NCBI RefSeq assembly: GCF_007991635.1
Contig: NZ_BJYS01000006.1
Location: 62,001-126,000 of the forward strand
Reading direction: 5' to 3'
Source of the DNA: Adhaeribacter aerolatus
GTDB lineage: Bacteria > Bacteroidota > Bacteroidia > Cytophagales > Hymenobacteraceae
Length of the DNA stretch: 64,000 bases
Positions 53,122-61,657 of this stretch are shown here, in pieces. The notes beneath the pieces are model-generated. The model saw only the letters and a program-made list of their open reading frames with translations, did no database searches and was not told where the DNA came from. Both the position numbers and the translations under genes were made by a program. Position 1 is the first letter of the stretch. Every line of letters begins with the position of its first letter.

Positions 53122-54447
53122 ATGATAAATAAAGTTTTAGCTTACGCCCAGCAGCATGCGCTTTTTACTTTGGAAGATAAAATTATAGCTACGGTGAGCG
53201 GCGGCATTGACTCGGTGGTGCTGTGCGATATTCTACATAAATTAAAAATCACTTTTTGCGTGGCCCACGCCAATTTTGGGCTGCGCGCCGAAGAATCCGA
53301 TGCCGATGAATTATTTGTCAAAAAGCTGGCCAAAAAATACAACGTACCGTTTTACAGCGAACAATTTAATACCCAGGAATTCGCCCAACAGGAAAAAATA
53401 TCGACCCAAATGGCCGCCCGCACCCTGCGGTATAGTTGGTTTGAACAACTCCGGCAGAAACTAAATTATAACTATGTAGCCACCGCCCACCACCAGAACG
53501 ACGCCGCCGAAACCATATTGCTGAACCTAACCAAAGGCACCGGCATTGCCGGCCTGCACGGCATAGCAGTTAAAAAAGAATATTTAATTCGCCCCCTGCT
53601 CTGCCTGAGCAAAGACGATATTTACGAATATGTAACCGAAAACCAGCTTATCTGGCGCGAAGACAGCTCGAACGAAAGCACCAAATACCAGCGCAACCTA
53701 ATCCGGCACGAGGTAATGCCGGTACTAAAAAAAATTAACCCCAGCTTAGAAACCACCATTAGCCAAACCGTTGAAAAAATTCAGGGCGCCGAACAAATTT
53801 ACCTGGCGTATATTAATCAGGTTAGGCAGAACGCCTACCGCACCGAGGCCGGCGTAACTTACCTGGATTTAGAGCCGCTCCGGCAAGCCACTGCTTTGCC
53901 CGTAGTACTTTTTGAACTCCTCCGCGACTACAACTTTAATTACGATAATACCAAAGCGATTCTGGAAACTTTTGCAGGTATTTCGGGCAAAACTTTCGAA
54001 TCTGCAACGCACGTGCTGGTAAAAGACCGCGACCAGTTGGTTATTACGCCCAAAGATTTACGGGTTTACGGTTCTTTTGAGATTAATGAAACTGACGAAT
54101 ATTTCGAGCAACCTAACCTGAAATTGCAAATCCGCCGAGCAGCAGCCGAAAATTACCAAATCCCCCGCGGCCGCCAAATCGCCGCCCTGGATTTAAACTT
54201 GCTCCAGTTCCCGTTGAAAATACGACCGTGGAAAGAAGGCGATTGGTTTGTGCCGCTGGGCATGAATGGCAAAAAGAAACTCAGCGACTTTTTTATCAAC
54301 GAAAAAATACCGGTTAACTTAAAAAACAGAATTATGGTTTTAACTTCCGATAAATCCATCGTATGGATAATCGGCTACCGCCTGGACAACCGCTTTAAAG
54401 TAACCGATAAAACCGAACAAGTGCTGGAGTTGGAAATAAAGCCATAA
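53122..54447 (+). CDS. tilS: tRNA(Ile)-lysidine synthase TilS
   Basis: A 441-residue enzyme from the ATG at 53122; a TTG 33 bases upstream would give a non-family extension. The PP-loop is ATVSGGIDSVVLCDILHKL, with VAHANFGLRAEESDADE and ATAHHQNDAAETILLNLTKG as the ATP and tRNA site, and a C-terminal TilS domain ending in the KIRPWKEGDWFVPLGMNGKK and SDFFINEKIPVNLKNR signatures. It modifies C34 of tRNA-Ile to lysidine so that it reads AUA. Essential in most bacteria. Confidence 0.94.
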   Translation: MINKVLAYAQQHALFTLEDKIIATVSGGIDSVVLCDILHKLKITFCVAHANFGLRAEESDADELFVKKLAKKYNVPFYSEQFNTQEFAQQEKISTQMAARTLRYSWFEQLRQKLNYNYVATAHHQNDAAETILLNLTKGTGIAGLHGIAVKKEYLIRPLLCLSKDDIYEYVTENQLIWREDSSNESTKYQRNLIRHEVMPVLKKINPSLETTISQTVEKIQGAEQIYLAYINQVRQNAYRTEAGVTYLDLEPLRQATALPVVLFELLRDYNFNYDNTKAILETFAGISGKTFESATHVLVKDRDQLVITPKDLRVYGSFEINETDEYFEQPNLKLQIRRAAAENYQIPRGRQIAALDLNLLQFPLKIRPWKEGDWFVPLGMNGKKKLSDFFINEKIPVNLKNRIMVLTSDKSIVWIIGYRLDNRFKVTDKTEQVLELEIKP

Positions 54448-54488
54448 CATTAACGGAATAGATATTAGCAGTCAGATTTAATTTTTAA

Positions 54489-54517
54489 TGCCGTGTCAGG
54501 TGTTATTCACCTGACAC
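54489..54517 (-). repeat. GTGTCAGGTG-family hairpin, third copy
   Basis: TGCC followed by GTGTCAGGTG (54493-54502), loop TTATT and CACCTGACAC (54508-54517): a perfect 10-bp stem. It matches the copies at 4068-4098 and 5048-5081 including the adjacent GCC. It lies 42 bases after the tilS stop and could also act as its transcript end. Confidence 0.85.
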
Positions 54518-54524
54518 TTCTTTT

Positions 54525-54570
54525 TTCAAGTAAAAGGAATATTTTATTTCAAGTAAAAGAAATATTTTAT
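54525..54570 (+). repeat. Two tandem 23-base repeats
   Basis: Units 54525-54547 and 54548-54570 (TTCAAGTAAAAGRAATATTT...) are identical except for one base. Confidence 0.8.
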
Positions 54571-54844
54571 TAGCCCAAGTAAGTAAGAAATGACACCTTA
54601 CGGCAACGGATGCTCGCAATTTCTGAATAATACCGAAGCGCTCACTTCTTCTATATAAAAAGACTTTAACCCAATGTTCTGATATCGAAAGAGCAAACCC
54701 CGGCGGACATTTGAATCTGAATTCATCCTGCGCGGGAAAGATGGTGGATCTTCATCTCTTCCTGATTGAATTCAGAGATATCGGGCCGGTATAATAGTAA
54801 AAATACGCATTTTTTTGTATATTGAGATTTAACCCCTTACTGCT

Positions 54845-55300
54845 ATGCAAGACCTATTTCAAAATCCGGCTGTCCTTTGGTTTATTGCAGGACTGGCGCT
54901 ACTCCTGGCCGAGCTGGCCTTGCCCGGCCTGATAATTCTGTTCTTTGGCGTTGGTGCCTGGCTCACAGCTTTAGTTTACCTGTTTTTCGATATTGGTTTT
55001 AACACCCAGCTAGTCGTTTTTATGCTGAGCTCCGTTCTGGCCTTAGCCTTACTCCGGCGCTATCTCCTTAAAACCGATAATGCAACGGTTACTTTCCTGA
55101 ACACAAACGAGTTAAACCAGGATTTTATCGGCCATACCTGCACGGTTAGCGAGCCAATTGCTCCGGGACCAGCGGGCGGGCGCGTTCAGTTCCGGGGCAC
55201 GAACTGGAAAGCCCGCGCCGAAGTACCGGTAACGGCCGGTGAAACCGTCCGGATTATTGCCCAGGACAGCATTGTTTTAATTGTTGAACCGCTTACTTAA
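54845..55300 (+). CDS. NfeD family membrane protein
   Basis: A 151-residue NfeD protein. Three hydrophobic helices in the first 80 residues (LWFIAGLALLLAELALPGLI, LFFGVGAWLTALVYLFF, VVFMLSSVLALALL) are followed by an OB-fold C-terminal domain (about 90-151) with GGRVQFRGTNWKARAEVPV. NfeD proteins pair with SPFH/stomatin-type proteins, as here: the next gene starts 10 bases downstream. The role is probably membrane organisation or proteolysis support. Confidence 0.88.
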   Translation: MQDLFQNPAVLWFIAGLALLLAELALPGLIILFFGVGAWLTALVYLFFDIGFNTQLVVFMLSSVLALALLRRYLLKTDNATVTFLNTNELNQDFIGHTCTVSEPIAPGPAGGRVQFRGTNWKARAEVPVTAGETVRIIAQDSIVLIVEPLT

Positions 55301-55310
55301 CCTATACCAC

Positions 55311-56285
55311 ATGACTTCCACGATAATATTGATTGGCTTAGCCATATTTATTGTATTTCTTTTCTTATCGGCCCTGAAAGTAGTACCGCAACGCTCGGTT
55401 TTTATTGTAGAGCGGCTGGGTAAATACCACGCCAGCCTGGAACCGGGTTTCCATGTGCTTATTCCGTTTATCGATAAAATTGTTTACCGCCATACCCTGA
55501 AGGAACAGGCCATTGATGTGCCGCCCCAGAATTGTATTACCCGCGATAATATTGCCGTAGAGGTAGATGGCATTCTGTATCTGCAGGTGGTAGATCCAGC
55601 CAAATCTTCTTACGGCATCGATAATTACCGCTTTGCTGCTATCCAGATTGCCCAAACCACCATGCGTAGCGTGGTAGGTAAACTCGAACTGGACCGCACC
55701 TTTGAAGAACGCGAAACCATTAATGCCTCTATCGTAAACGCCGTTGATATTGCCAGCGAACCCTGGGGTGTAAAAGTTACCCGCTACGAAGTAAAAAATA
55801 TTAATCCGCCGGCTACCATCCGCGATGCCATGGAAAAGCAAATGCGCGCCGAACGCGAAAAAAGGGCCATTATTGCCGAATCGGAGGGTGATAAGCAAGC
55901 CCGCATTAACCGTGCTGAAGGCGAAAAATCGCAGATGATTGCGGTATCGGAAGGGGAAAAGCAGCGCCGCATCAACGAAGCCGAAGGCCGCGCCGCCGAA
56001 ATAGAACGCATTGCCTCGGCTACGGCCCAGGGTATCCGCGAAATTGCGATGGCTATTAACGCCGAAGGCGGTATGAACGCCGTAAACCTGCGGGTAGCCG
56101 AGCAATATTTAAACGAATTCGGCAAACTGGCCAAAACCAACAACACCATGATTATACCTACCGATTTAGCCGATATTTCGGGCGTGGTGGGCAGCATTAC
56201 CTCTGTAATGAACCGCATGAAAGAAGAACCTGCTTTTACTCCAGGAAACGGCCTTCCCAAAGCCACTAGAAATACCGCCGGGTAA
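55311..56285 (+). CDS. SPFH/stomatin-like (paraslipin) protein
   Basis: A 324-residue membrane-anchored protein from the ATG at 55311; a TTG 30 bases upstream lies within the nfeD gene and is less likely. One N-terminal helix (IILIGLAIFIVFLFLSAL) precedes the SPFH domain (about 20-190, VVPQRSVFIVERLGKYHASLEPG). A coiled coil of Glu/Arg/Ala-rich repeats (AEREKRAIIAESEGDKQARI and similar) covers about 180-260. It forms oligomeric rings at the inner membrane and partners with NfeD. A terminator follows. Confidence 0.92.
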   Translation: MTSTIILIGLAIFIVFLFLSALKVVPQRSVFIVERLGKYHASLEPGFHVLIPFIDKIVYRHTLKEQAIDVPPQNCITRDNIAVEVDGILYLQVVDPAKSSYGIDNYRFAAIQIAQTTMRSVVGKLELDRTFEERETINASIVNAVDIASEPWGVKVTRYEVKNINPPATIRDAMEKQMRAEREKRAIIAESEGDKQARINRAEGEKSQMIAVSEGEKQRRINEAEGRAAEIERIASATAQGIREIAMAINAEGGMNAVNLRVAEQYLNEFGKLAKTNNTMIIPTDLADISGVVGSITSVMNRMKEEPAFTPGNGLPKATRNTAG

Positions 56286-56314
56286 AATATTTTCTGGTTG
56301 GTTGCAAAAAAATT

Positions 56315-56360
56315 AAATTCAGGTAGTTCTATAAATCCAGAATTACCTGAATTTTGGTTT
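56315..56360 (+). terminator. Terminator of the nfeD-SPFH operon
   Basis: A 16-bp stem (56315-56330 with 56339-56354, one G-T pair) around an 8-base loop, followed by TTGGTTT. It starts 30 bases after the SPFH stop. Confidence 0.8.
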
Positions 56361-56504
56361 AAATATATAGTGCAGATAAGCCGAATAACTCCTTTTATCT
56401 GGTAGTTATGAGTAATGTAAGGCAGCGAAGTTAACTAGAACATGCAACTGAAATAAAGGATTTCGGGTCATACAATTAAAACCACGGCAACCTAAGCATC
56501 ACTT

Positions 56505-57014
56505 ATGCAGCAGAACTTACAAAGCAAGACAATAATACTACGATTTTCAAATTCAAGCCTGAAGGAAAGAATTAGGGTATATAAATTATTTAGCAAGTCA
56601 ATATTTTATGGCTTGTTAATGTTTTTTGCGATAGTAGTTAGCAGTTGTGAAGAAGAGAATGCAAACCCAATAGATGGTTTGAAGGGCAAATGTTTAGAAG
56701 CTAAAGTCATTACCTCTTGGGGGTGTACTTCCGCTGTATTCGTACAACTACTTAATGCCAAGACAGGCACTAAGACTTTCTATGAGGGCAAAGATTACGA
56801 AAACGTTATCCTGTTGAGCAGTCTTCCGGATAATCTTGATTTAGGTGCTGACTACAGCAAGACGTTTTACTTTACAATAGATATGTCAAATAATTTTGAA
56901 AGTTGCACTAAATTCAACCCCTGTCAGATGATAGCAGTGCAGGAGCCATCCCCGGTAACTATTAAAGTTTGCGGAAGTAGCTTTTCAAATAATAGTTGCC
57001 CAAGTGCTGAGTAA
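56505..57014 (+). CDS. Lipoprotein of unknown function
   Basis: A 169-residue protein, not recognised. The region LLMFFAIVVSS-C48 is a clear lipobox, but it is preceded by an unusually long N-terminal part (47 residues) from the first ATG; a later non-ATG start is possible. The mature part has six Cys, which could form disulphides, with short beta-like stretches (CLEAKVITSWGCTSAVFVQL, CSSFSN-type end). The gene is AT-richer than its neighbours. Function unknown. Confidence 0.6.
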   Translation: MQQNLQSKTIILRFSNSSLKERIRVYKLFSKSIFYGLLMFFAIVVSSCEEENANPIDGLKGKCLEAKVITSWGCTSAVFVQLLNAKTGTKTFYEGKDYENVILLSSLPDNLDLGADYSKTFYFTIDMSNNFESCTKFNPCQMIAVQEPSPVTIKVCGSSFSNNSCPSAE

Positions 57015-57211
57015 AAATGCTTTTCCCCTAATTAAACAGAGCCAGCAGTAATCAAAAGCAACTTAAAAGTAATAGCACTATCCACAACCCAATATTTACC
57101 AAACCCTTGCTTTGCTGTGGGAATGGCAAATACCCATTCTTAAAAATAGCATTAAACTGATATAATTAAGTTAAGAATACAACCCATTAAACAAATATTT
57201 GACCAATTTGT

Positions 57212-57874
57212 ATGGACACCTCTACAGAATATTCACTCAAATTGGCCAGTAAAACTATACAAAAAGCAACAACTGCCTTTATTATTTTATTCTGGATAGT
57301 ATTATTTGGTGGCTTTTTTGTGTTGGATGTTCTAATAGGTGACTTTCCTTTACCCACTTACCTCGCCAAAACGGTCATCCAATTAATTGGGGTATTTCTG
57401 TTTGCCAGCATAGTTACGGCGGTGGCCTTTGCTTTTTACCGAAAACCAGGCAAGGTTATTTTAAATGAGCAAGGCATTCAACTGCCGCATTACCCTTTCA
57501 TCTCCTGGGAAAGTATTCAATGGTACAGGATAGATCAGTTTTCTTCCAACAGCAACACCAAAAGAGTAGAGATAAAAGTAAACGGCGGTAAAGCGGTCAT
57601 TTTAGCAGAAGAAAACGAACCATTGTTCCAACTTGCCGCGGATATTTCACAGCGGCTACGTATTCACAATCCAGCAGCTAAGGATTTCAGAGAATTAAAA
57701 TCATCTAAAATAAAGGCCATTATTTTAATTCTAATATTTACAGCTATCCACCTAGCTATAATTATTCAAACTAATTTCGATAAAAAGTATATCATAATTT
57801 TCACACCGGTTTTGTTGGTTACCATCTGGGCTATTTTGCTGGACCACTTAAAAAAGCCAACCAACCAAAGCTAA
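57212..57874 (+). CDS. Membrane protein with PH-like domain (STM3941-like)
   Basis: A 220-residue integral membrane protein. Two helices (about 20-47 and 50-74) are followed by a soluble PH-like part (ILNEQGIQLPHYPFISWESIQWYRI, about 85-155) and two C-terminal helices (about 168-187 and 190-210). The arrangement is like the STM3941/bPH membrane proteins of unknown function. AT-richer than most neighbours. No operon partner is clear. Confidence 0.62.
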   Translation: MDTSTEYSLKLASKTIQKATTAFIILFWIVLFGGFFVLDVLIGDFPLPTYLAKTVIQLIGVFLFASIVTAVAFAFYRKPGKVILNEQGIQLPHYPFISWESIQWYRIDQFSSNSNTKRVEIKVNGGKAVILAEENEPLFQLAADISQRLRIHNPAAKDFRELKSSKIKAIILILIFTAIHLAIIIQTNFDKKYIIIFTPVLLVTIWAILLDHLKKPTNQS

Positions 57875-58029
57875 GCCTTAACTTAATACCAGCGTTTACA
57901 GATTTTTTGAGTTAATTTAAAATAAACCCTGAACGCGGCACAAAGCTCTTAAAATGGCAGCAGCGCGGAACTCGAAATTACTTTAAATCTTTATTCCGAT
58001 TTTGTTCTGAGAAATTTAATAGTGAAAAA

Positions 58030-58581
58030 GTGGCTTTTAAAAACAAAATAATTCATAACCTAAAAACTGGTCAGGAAATAAAATTCTTGCAAACCAAAAA
58101 AGATACCGGTGGCCAAATTTTAGAGATGGAAACCACTTATCATGCTTACTCCCTAGAACCGGCTGCTCATTATCATCCGCACCAGGCAGAGGAATTCCGG
58201 GTTTTAGCTGGCGAACTGACCGTGCGGATAGACGGAGAACTGAAATTATTAAAATCCGGCGATACGATCAACATTCCGCAGAACAAAGTACATGCTATGT
58301 GGAACCATACAAATAATAAGACCGTGGTTAACTGGAAAGTTATACCGGCCCTGAACACCGAATATTTTCTGGAAACTGTAACCGGTCTGGCCCAGGACGG
58401 TAAAACAAACAAGGCAGGAATGCCGAATATATTGCAGGTTGCTTTACTGGCGGCTAAATATGCCCCTGAATTCCGGTTGGCCAAACCACCTTATGCTGTT
58501 CAGAAAATTCTATTTGTGCTCTTAACCCCTTTGGCGTACTTGTTGGGTTACCGCCCTTTTTATAGAAAATACCTCGACTAA
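58030..58581 (+). CDS. Cupin domain protein
   Basis: A 183-residue protein with a GTG start at 58030, the only start that keeps the whole frame. The cupin core has SLEPAAHYHPHQAEEFRVLAGELTVRIDGE (H-x-H and E ligands) and GDTINIPQNKVHAMWNHTNN (His). The C-terminal 60 residues add a hydrophobic helix (about 160-176), perhaps membrane-associated. Substrate unknown; cupins of this kind may be sugar isomerases, dioxygenases or storage-like sensors. Confidence 0.8.
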   Translation: MAFKNKIIHNLKTGQEIKFLQTKKDTGGQILEMETTYHAYSLEPAAHYHPHQAEEFRVLAGELTVRIDGELKLLKSGDTINIPQNKVHAMWNHTNNKTVVNWKVIPALNTEYFLETVTGLAQDGKTNKAGMPNILQVALLAAKYAPEFRLAKPPYAVQKILFVLLTPLAYLLGYRPFYRKYLD

Positions 58582-58726
58582 AAACCTTAACCAGCACACC
58601 ATAGCCACCACCTTACCGGCAAAATATAAGCAACTAACCAATAGTATACATGTGGAGCCAGAAACCACATAAAACGGGGCGATACCGAAAAGCCAGACGA
58701 GTAGGAAAACCTTTAAATAATCTGTT

Positions 58727-58999
58727 ATGCCAAAGTATGTAATAGAGCGGGAGATTCCCGGCGCCGGCAAACTTTCTGCCGAACAATTAAAAAGTATTTC
58801 AAAAACTTCCTGTGGGGTGCTCAGTAATATGGGCCCGCAAATTCAGTGGCAAGAAAGCTATGTTACCGGCGACAAGATTTATTGTATTTATATTGCCCCC
58901 AATGAAGAAATGGTACGGGAACATGCCCGGCAGGGCGGCTTTCCGGCAAATTCGGTAAGCGAAGTAGCTACCATAATTGACCCGACCACTGCAGAATAA
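58727..58999 (+). CDS. DUF4242 (SCO4226-like) small protein
   Basis: A 90-residue protein. PKYVIEREIPGAGKLSAEQLK, QIQWQESYVTGDKIYCIYIAP and the ending EVATIIDPTTAE match the DUF4242 family of ferredoxin-like fold dimers, some of which bind nickel. The cytoplasmic role is unknown. It is the last gene before the IS element and has its own ATG; no operon is visible. Confidence 0.82.
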   Translation: MPKYVIEREIPGAGKLSAEQLKSISKTSCGVLSNMGPQIQWQESYVTGDKIYCIYIAPNEEMVREHARQGGFPANSVSEVATIIDPTTAE

Positions 59000-59052
59000 T
59001 TTTAACTTATAAGCGAACACCAATATTGACACCACATTTATACAAAAGATTT

Positions 59053-59143
59053 CGGTGCGATAAAATTTCGGCTATTTACCAAATGGCAGCATATTAAGGA
59101 GTTCCTTTAATGCAGCTAGTCATCCCGAAATTTTATCGCACCG
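59053..59143. repeat. Perfect 19-bp inverted repeat with nested palindrome
   Basis: Arms 59053-59071 and 59125-59143 (CGGTGCGATAAAATTTCGG and its complement) are exact. Inside, a weaker GCATATTAAGGA/TCCTTTAATGC stem gives a second palindrome. The 91-bp unit is non-coding and lies 110 bases before the IS element; it is probably an independent palindromic repeat. Confidence 0.8.
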
Positions 59144-59322
59144 GTATTTTTCTGACCACCATCAGCAACCTTATTTGCCCTTCGGCCACTTGCCTAAACG
59201 GCCATATAAAACCGTTTGAACCAATCTGCCTCCTAAATTTCTGCTATTTATTTTGTAAGTATCCCTAAAAAGGAGACAGTTTAAAAGTAGACAAAAAAAG
59301 TGTTTATATTTAAACTGAACAG

Positions 59323-59613
59323 ATGAAAAAGAGCAGAATTAGTGAAACTCAGATAGTAAAAGCTATCCAGGAAAATGAAGCCGGTCGCAAGACAGCGGAT
59401 ATTTGCCGGGAGTTGGAAGTCAGCCGGGCCACGTTTTACAAATGGAAGAGCCGGTATGGGGGCCTGGAAGCCTCCGATGTAAAGCGGCTAAAAGAGTTAG
59501 AAGAAGAGAATAGCCGGCTAAAGAAGATGTATGCCGATTTGAGCCTGGACCATAACATCCTCAAGGAGGTCATCACAAAAAAGGGCTGGGGCTCTGGCAA
59601 CAAAAGCAATTAA
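59323..59613 (+). CDS. IS3-family transposase OrfA
   Basis: A 96-residue DNA-binding subunit. ISETQIVKAIQENEAGRKTADICRELEVSRATFYKWKSRYGG is the helix-turn-helix typical of IS407-type OrfA, followed by a leucine-zipper-like coiled coil (VKRLKELEEENSRLKKMYAD). Near its end the codons ACA-AAA-AAG carry the slippery A-AAA-AAG (59577-59583), so a share of ribosomes continues into orfB. Confidence 0.93.
   Translation: MKKSRISETQIVKAIQENEAGRKTADICRELEVSRATFYKWKSRYGGLEASDVKRLKELEEENSRLKKMYADLSLDHNILKEVITKKGWGSGNKSN
59577..59583 (+). promoter_or_regulatory. Programmed -1 frameshift site with upstream SD-like stimulator
   Basis: The heptamer A-AAA-AAG lies in the orfA frame. AAGGAGG at 59563-59569 stands seven bases upstream, like the stimulatory Shine-Dalgarno of dnaX and other IS3 elements. 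After the shift the next codon starts at 59583 and leads into orfB without a stop. Confidence 0.85.
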
Positions 59614-60470
59614 CCGAAGAACTTATTTCGGACTATAGCCTACCGATTGCCAGGGCCTGCCGCTTAACCGGCCTGGCCCGCTCGCATTATTATTACCAGA
59701 GTTGCAAAGATGACACAGAAGTAATCACAGCGCTGCAGGAGTTGGCCGCTGCGCATCCGGTATATGGTTTTCGTAAGCTGCTGGCTTACCTGAAAAGAGC
59801 AGGAAAGTCGTGGAACCACAAGAAGGTGTACCGGGTCTATAAGCTTTTGAATCTAAACAAGAAGAAAAAGGGCAAGAGAAGGTTACCCGCACGGGTAAAG
59901 CAACCATTAGCCCAGCAAGCAACCCTTAACGACAGTTGGAGCATGGACTTTATGAGTGACGGTTTGGCATCGGGTAATAAATTCAGGACTTTGAATGTAA
60001 TAGATGATTGTAACCGGGAGGCATTAGCCATTGAGATAGCCACCTCTATTACAGCCAAGAGAGTAACCAGAACCCTGGAACAGCTGATTGACTGGCGCGG
60101 CAAGCCAGCTGCTATACGGGTAGACAACGGAACCGAATTTACCAGTGCTGACTTTACCAGTTGGTGTAAAAAGGAAGATATCCAAATCCAATATACCCAG
60201 CCGGGAAAGCCCATGCAAAATGGCTTTATCGAACGCTTCAATGGCAGTTACCGCCGGGAGATATTAGATGCTTACCTATTCTTTGACCTGGAGGAAGTGC
60301 GAGAGTTAACTATCAAGTGGATGGAAGAATATAATACCCGCAGGCCTCATGAAGCGCTTGGTAATCTTACCCCGAGCAAATGGCCAGAAAAAAACAAAAG
60401 TGGAAATATGGAAAACTTGCCGCTGCCCAAGGAGCCCGCACCGCAAGTTTACCACATTCCCACTTCATAG
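59583..60470 (+). CDS. IS3-family transposase OrfB (DDE integrase core), made as OrfAB fusion
   Basis: The frame that follows the -1 shift, 295 codons from 59583. After an HTH_21-like helical region (LISDYSLPIARACRLTGLAR, AHPVYGFRKLLAYLKRAGKS) comes the rve integrase core with catalytic residues in SMDFMSDG, IRVDNGTEFTSADF and NGFIERFNGSYRREIL (D-D-E with the usual spacing). It lacks a good start of its own, so the active transposase is the OrfAB fusion. The frame is intact, and the element may be active. Confidence 0.92.
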   Translation, partial: GLGLWQQKQLTEELISDYSLPIARACRLTGLARSHYYYQSCKDDTEVITALQELAAAHPVYGFRKLLAYLKRAGKSWNHKKVYRVYKLLNLNKKKKGKRRLPARVKQPLAQQATLNDSWSMDFMSDGLASGNKFRTLNVIDDCNREALAIEIATSITAKRVTRTLEQLIDWRGKPAAIRVDNGTEFTSADFTSWCKKEDIQIQYTQPGKPMQNGFIERFNGSYRREILDAYLFFDLEEVRELTIKWMEEYNTRRPHEALGNLTPSKWPEKNKSGNMENLPLPKEPAPQVYHIPTS

Positions 60471-60534
60471 TAGGGGTAGTAAGGTAGTTTAGAATAGTCT
60501 ACTTTTAGAATGTCCTATTTATGGGGTACTTACA

Positions 60535-60859
60535 ATTTTCATAATGGCTAAAAATATAATTTTAATCATCAAGCGCTAAATCCCTCTCTTTCCTGCAAAT
60601 GTCTATAAGACTACTACAGCATGGGTAATGCTGCTTGGTTCAATGGTTGAAGTAGGCAGGTATTTATCAAAAAAATTAATTTAAAAAGCATTAGCGCTCT
60701 TAAGCCAATAGCAAAATATTCCTCAGAAAAATAACAGCCAACCTTCTTTTCTTCGGAAATTCTCGGAAATTTGCGCTGCCCTAAAAATATCCGCTGCAAA
60801 AATAATTTATGCAGAATAGGGTTTGGCGCTGAAAAGTCGAATTTTCGCAGGATGAACCT
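60535..60859. other. Intergenic region between IS element and HipA-like gene
   Basis: No gene or clear structure seen; the promoter of the HipA-like gene should lie here. Confidence 0.5.
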
Positions 60860-61657
60860 ATGACTATAAATCCACCCGAGTTAAGAACGGTGCAGGTAAC
60901 GCGGTACGTAACACCGCTGCGCGAAGGCGGCTCCTTACCAGCCATTGTAGAAGCCGACGATGATTTTCTGTACGCCTTAAAGTTCCGGGGAGCCGGCCAG
61001 GGCGAAAAAGCCCTGATTGCCGAGTTAATCGCCGGCGAAATTGCCCGGGCTTTGGGCTTGCGGGTACCCGAAATAGTATTTGCCCACCTCGACGAAGCTT
61101 TTGGCCGCACAGAGCCCGACGAAGAAATTCAAGATTTGCTCCGGGCCAGCGAAGGCCTGAACTTAGCCGTGCATTATCTTTCGGGCGCCATCACCTTCGA
61201 TTCTTTGGTAAACGCCGTAGATGCCCGGCTGGCCTCCCAAATTGTCTGGCTCGATTGCCTGATAACGAACGTAGACCGCACGCCCCGTAATACCAACATG
61301 CTCATGTGGCACAAAGAATTGTGGCTGATCGATCACGGCGCGGCTTTTTATTTTCATCATTCCTGGCCTAACCTGGAAGAACAAGCCCGGCGGCCATTTG
61401 CCCAAATAAAAGACCATGTGCTGCTTCCGCAAGCCGCTGAACTCGAAACTGTGGATGCGGAATTCCGGAACATTTTAAGCCCCGAACGCATCCAGGCTAT
61501 TGTTTCAGTTATTCCGGACGAGTGGCTAACTGGCGAATCGCCGTTTGACACGGCAGCAGCGTACCGGCAGGCCTACGTTCAGTTTTTAATTAATCGGGTA
61601 GCTACATCCGAAATATTTGTTAAAGCCGCGCAACATGCCAGAAAAGCACTTGTTTGA
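60860..61657 (+). CDS. HipA-like protein kinase
   Basis: A 265-residue short HipA family kinase without the N-terminal HipA_N domain of E. coli HipA. K41 in LYALKFRGAGQGEK is the candidate ATP-binding lysine. The catalytic loop is WLDCLITNVDRTPRNTNMLM, with D139 and N144, and the metal-binding motif LIDHGAAF has D158 (in place of the DFG Asp). In HipA such residues phosphorylate a glutamyl-tRNA synthetase; this relative's target is unknown. No HipB repressor gene precedes it. The next gene (DUF3037) overlaps by 23 bases, so the pair is translated together. Confidence 0.83.
   Translation: MTINPPELRTVQVTRYVTPLREGGSLPAIVEADDDFLYALKFRGAGQGEKALIAELIAGEIARALGLRVPEIVFAHLDEAFGRTEPDEEIQDLLRASEGLNLAVHYLSGAITFDSLVNAVDARLASQIVWLDCLITNVDRTPRNTNMLMWHKELWLIDHGAAFYFHHSWPNLEEQARRPFAQIKDHVLLPQAAELETVDAEFRNILSPERIQAIVSVIPDEWLTGESPFDTAAAYRQAYVQFLINRVATSEIFVKAAQHARKALV

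Larger units (their letters stand above)
54448..54844. other. Intergenic region with hairpin and tandem repeats
   Basis: No gene. It holds the third GTGTCAGGTG hairpin (54489-54517) and a tandem repeat (54525-54570). The right part leads to the nfeD-like gene. Confidence 0.6.
59254..60534 (+). mobile_element. IS3-family insertion sequence, IS407-like group
   Basis: A complete 1281-bp element. Imperfect terminal inverted repeats of 38-39 bases start TGTAAGTA (59254-59292 and 60497-60534). A 4-bp ATTT duplication flanks both ends (59250-59253 and 60535-60538), which agrees with the IS407 group habit of 4-bp target duplications. It carries orfA and orfB with a -1 frameshift signal. No gene appears to be interrupted. 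Confidence 0.92.

Noticed and set aside
59254-60534. IS element disrupting a gene
   Set aside because: Both flanks are non-coding; joining them does not restore a reading frame.
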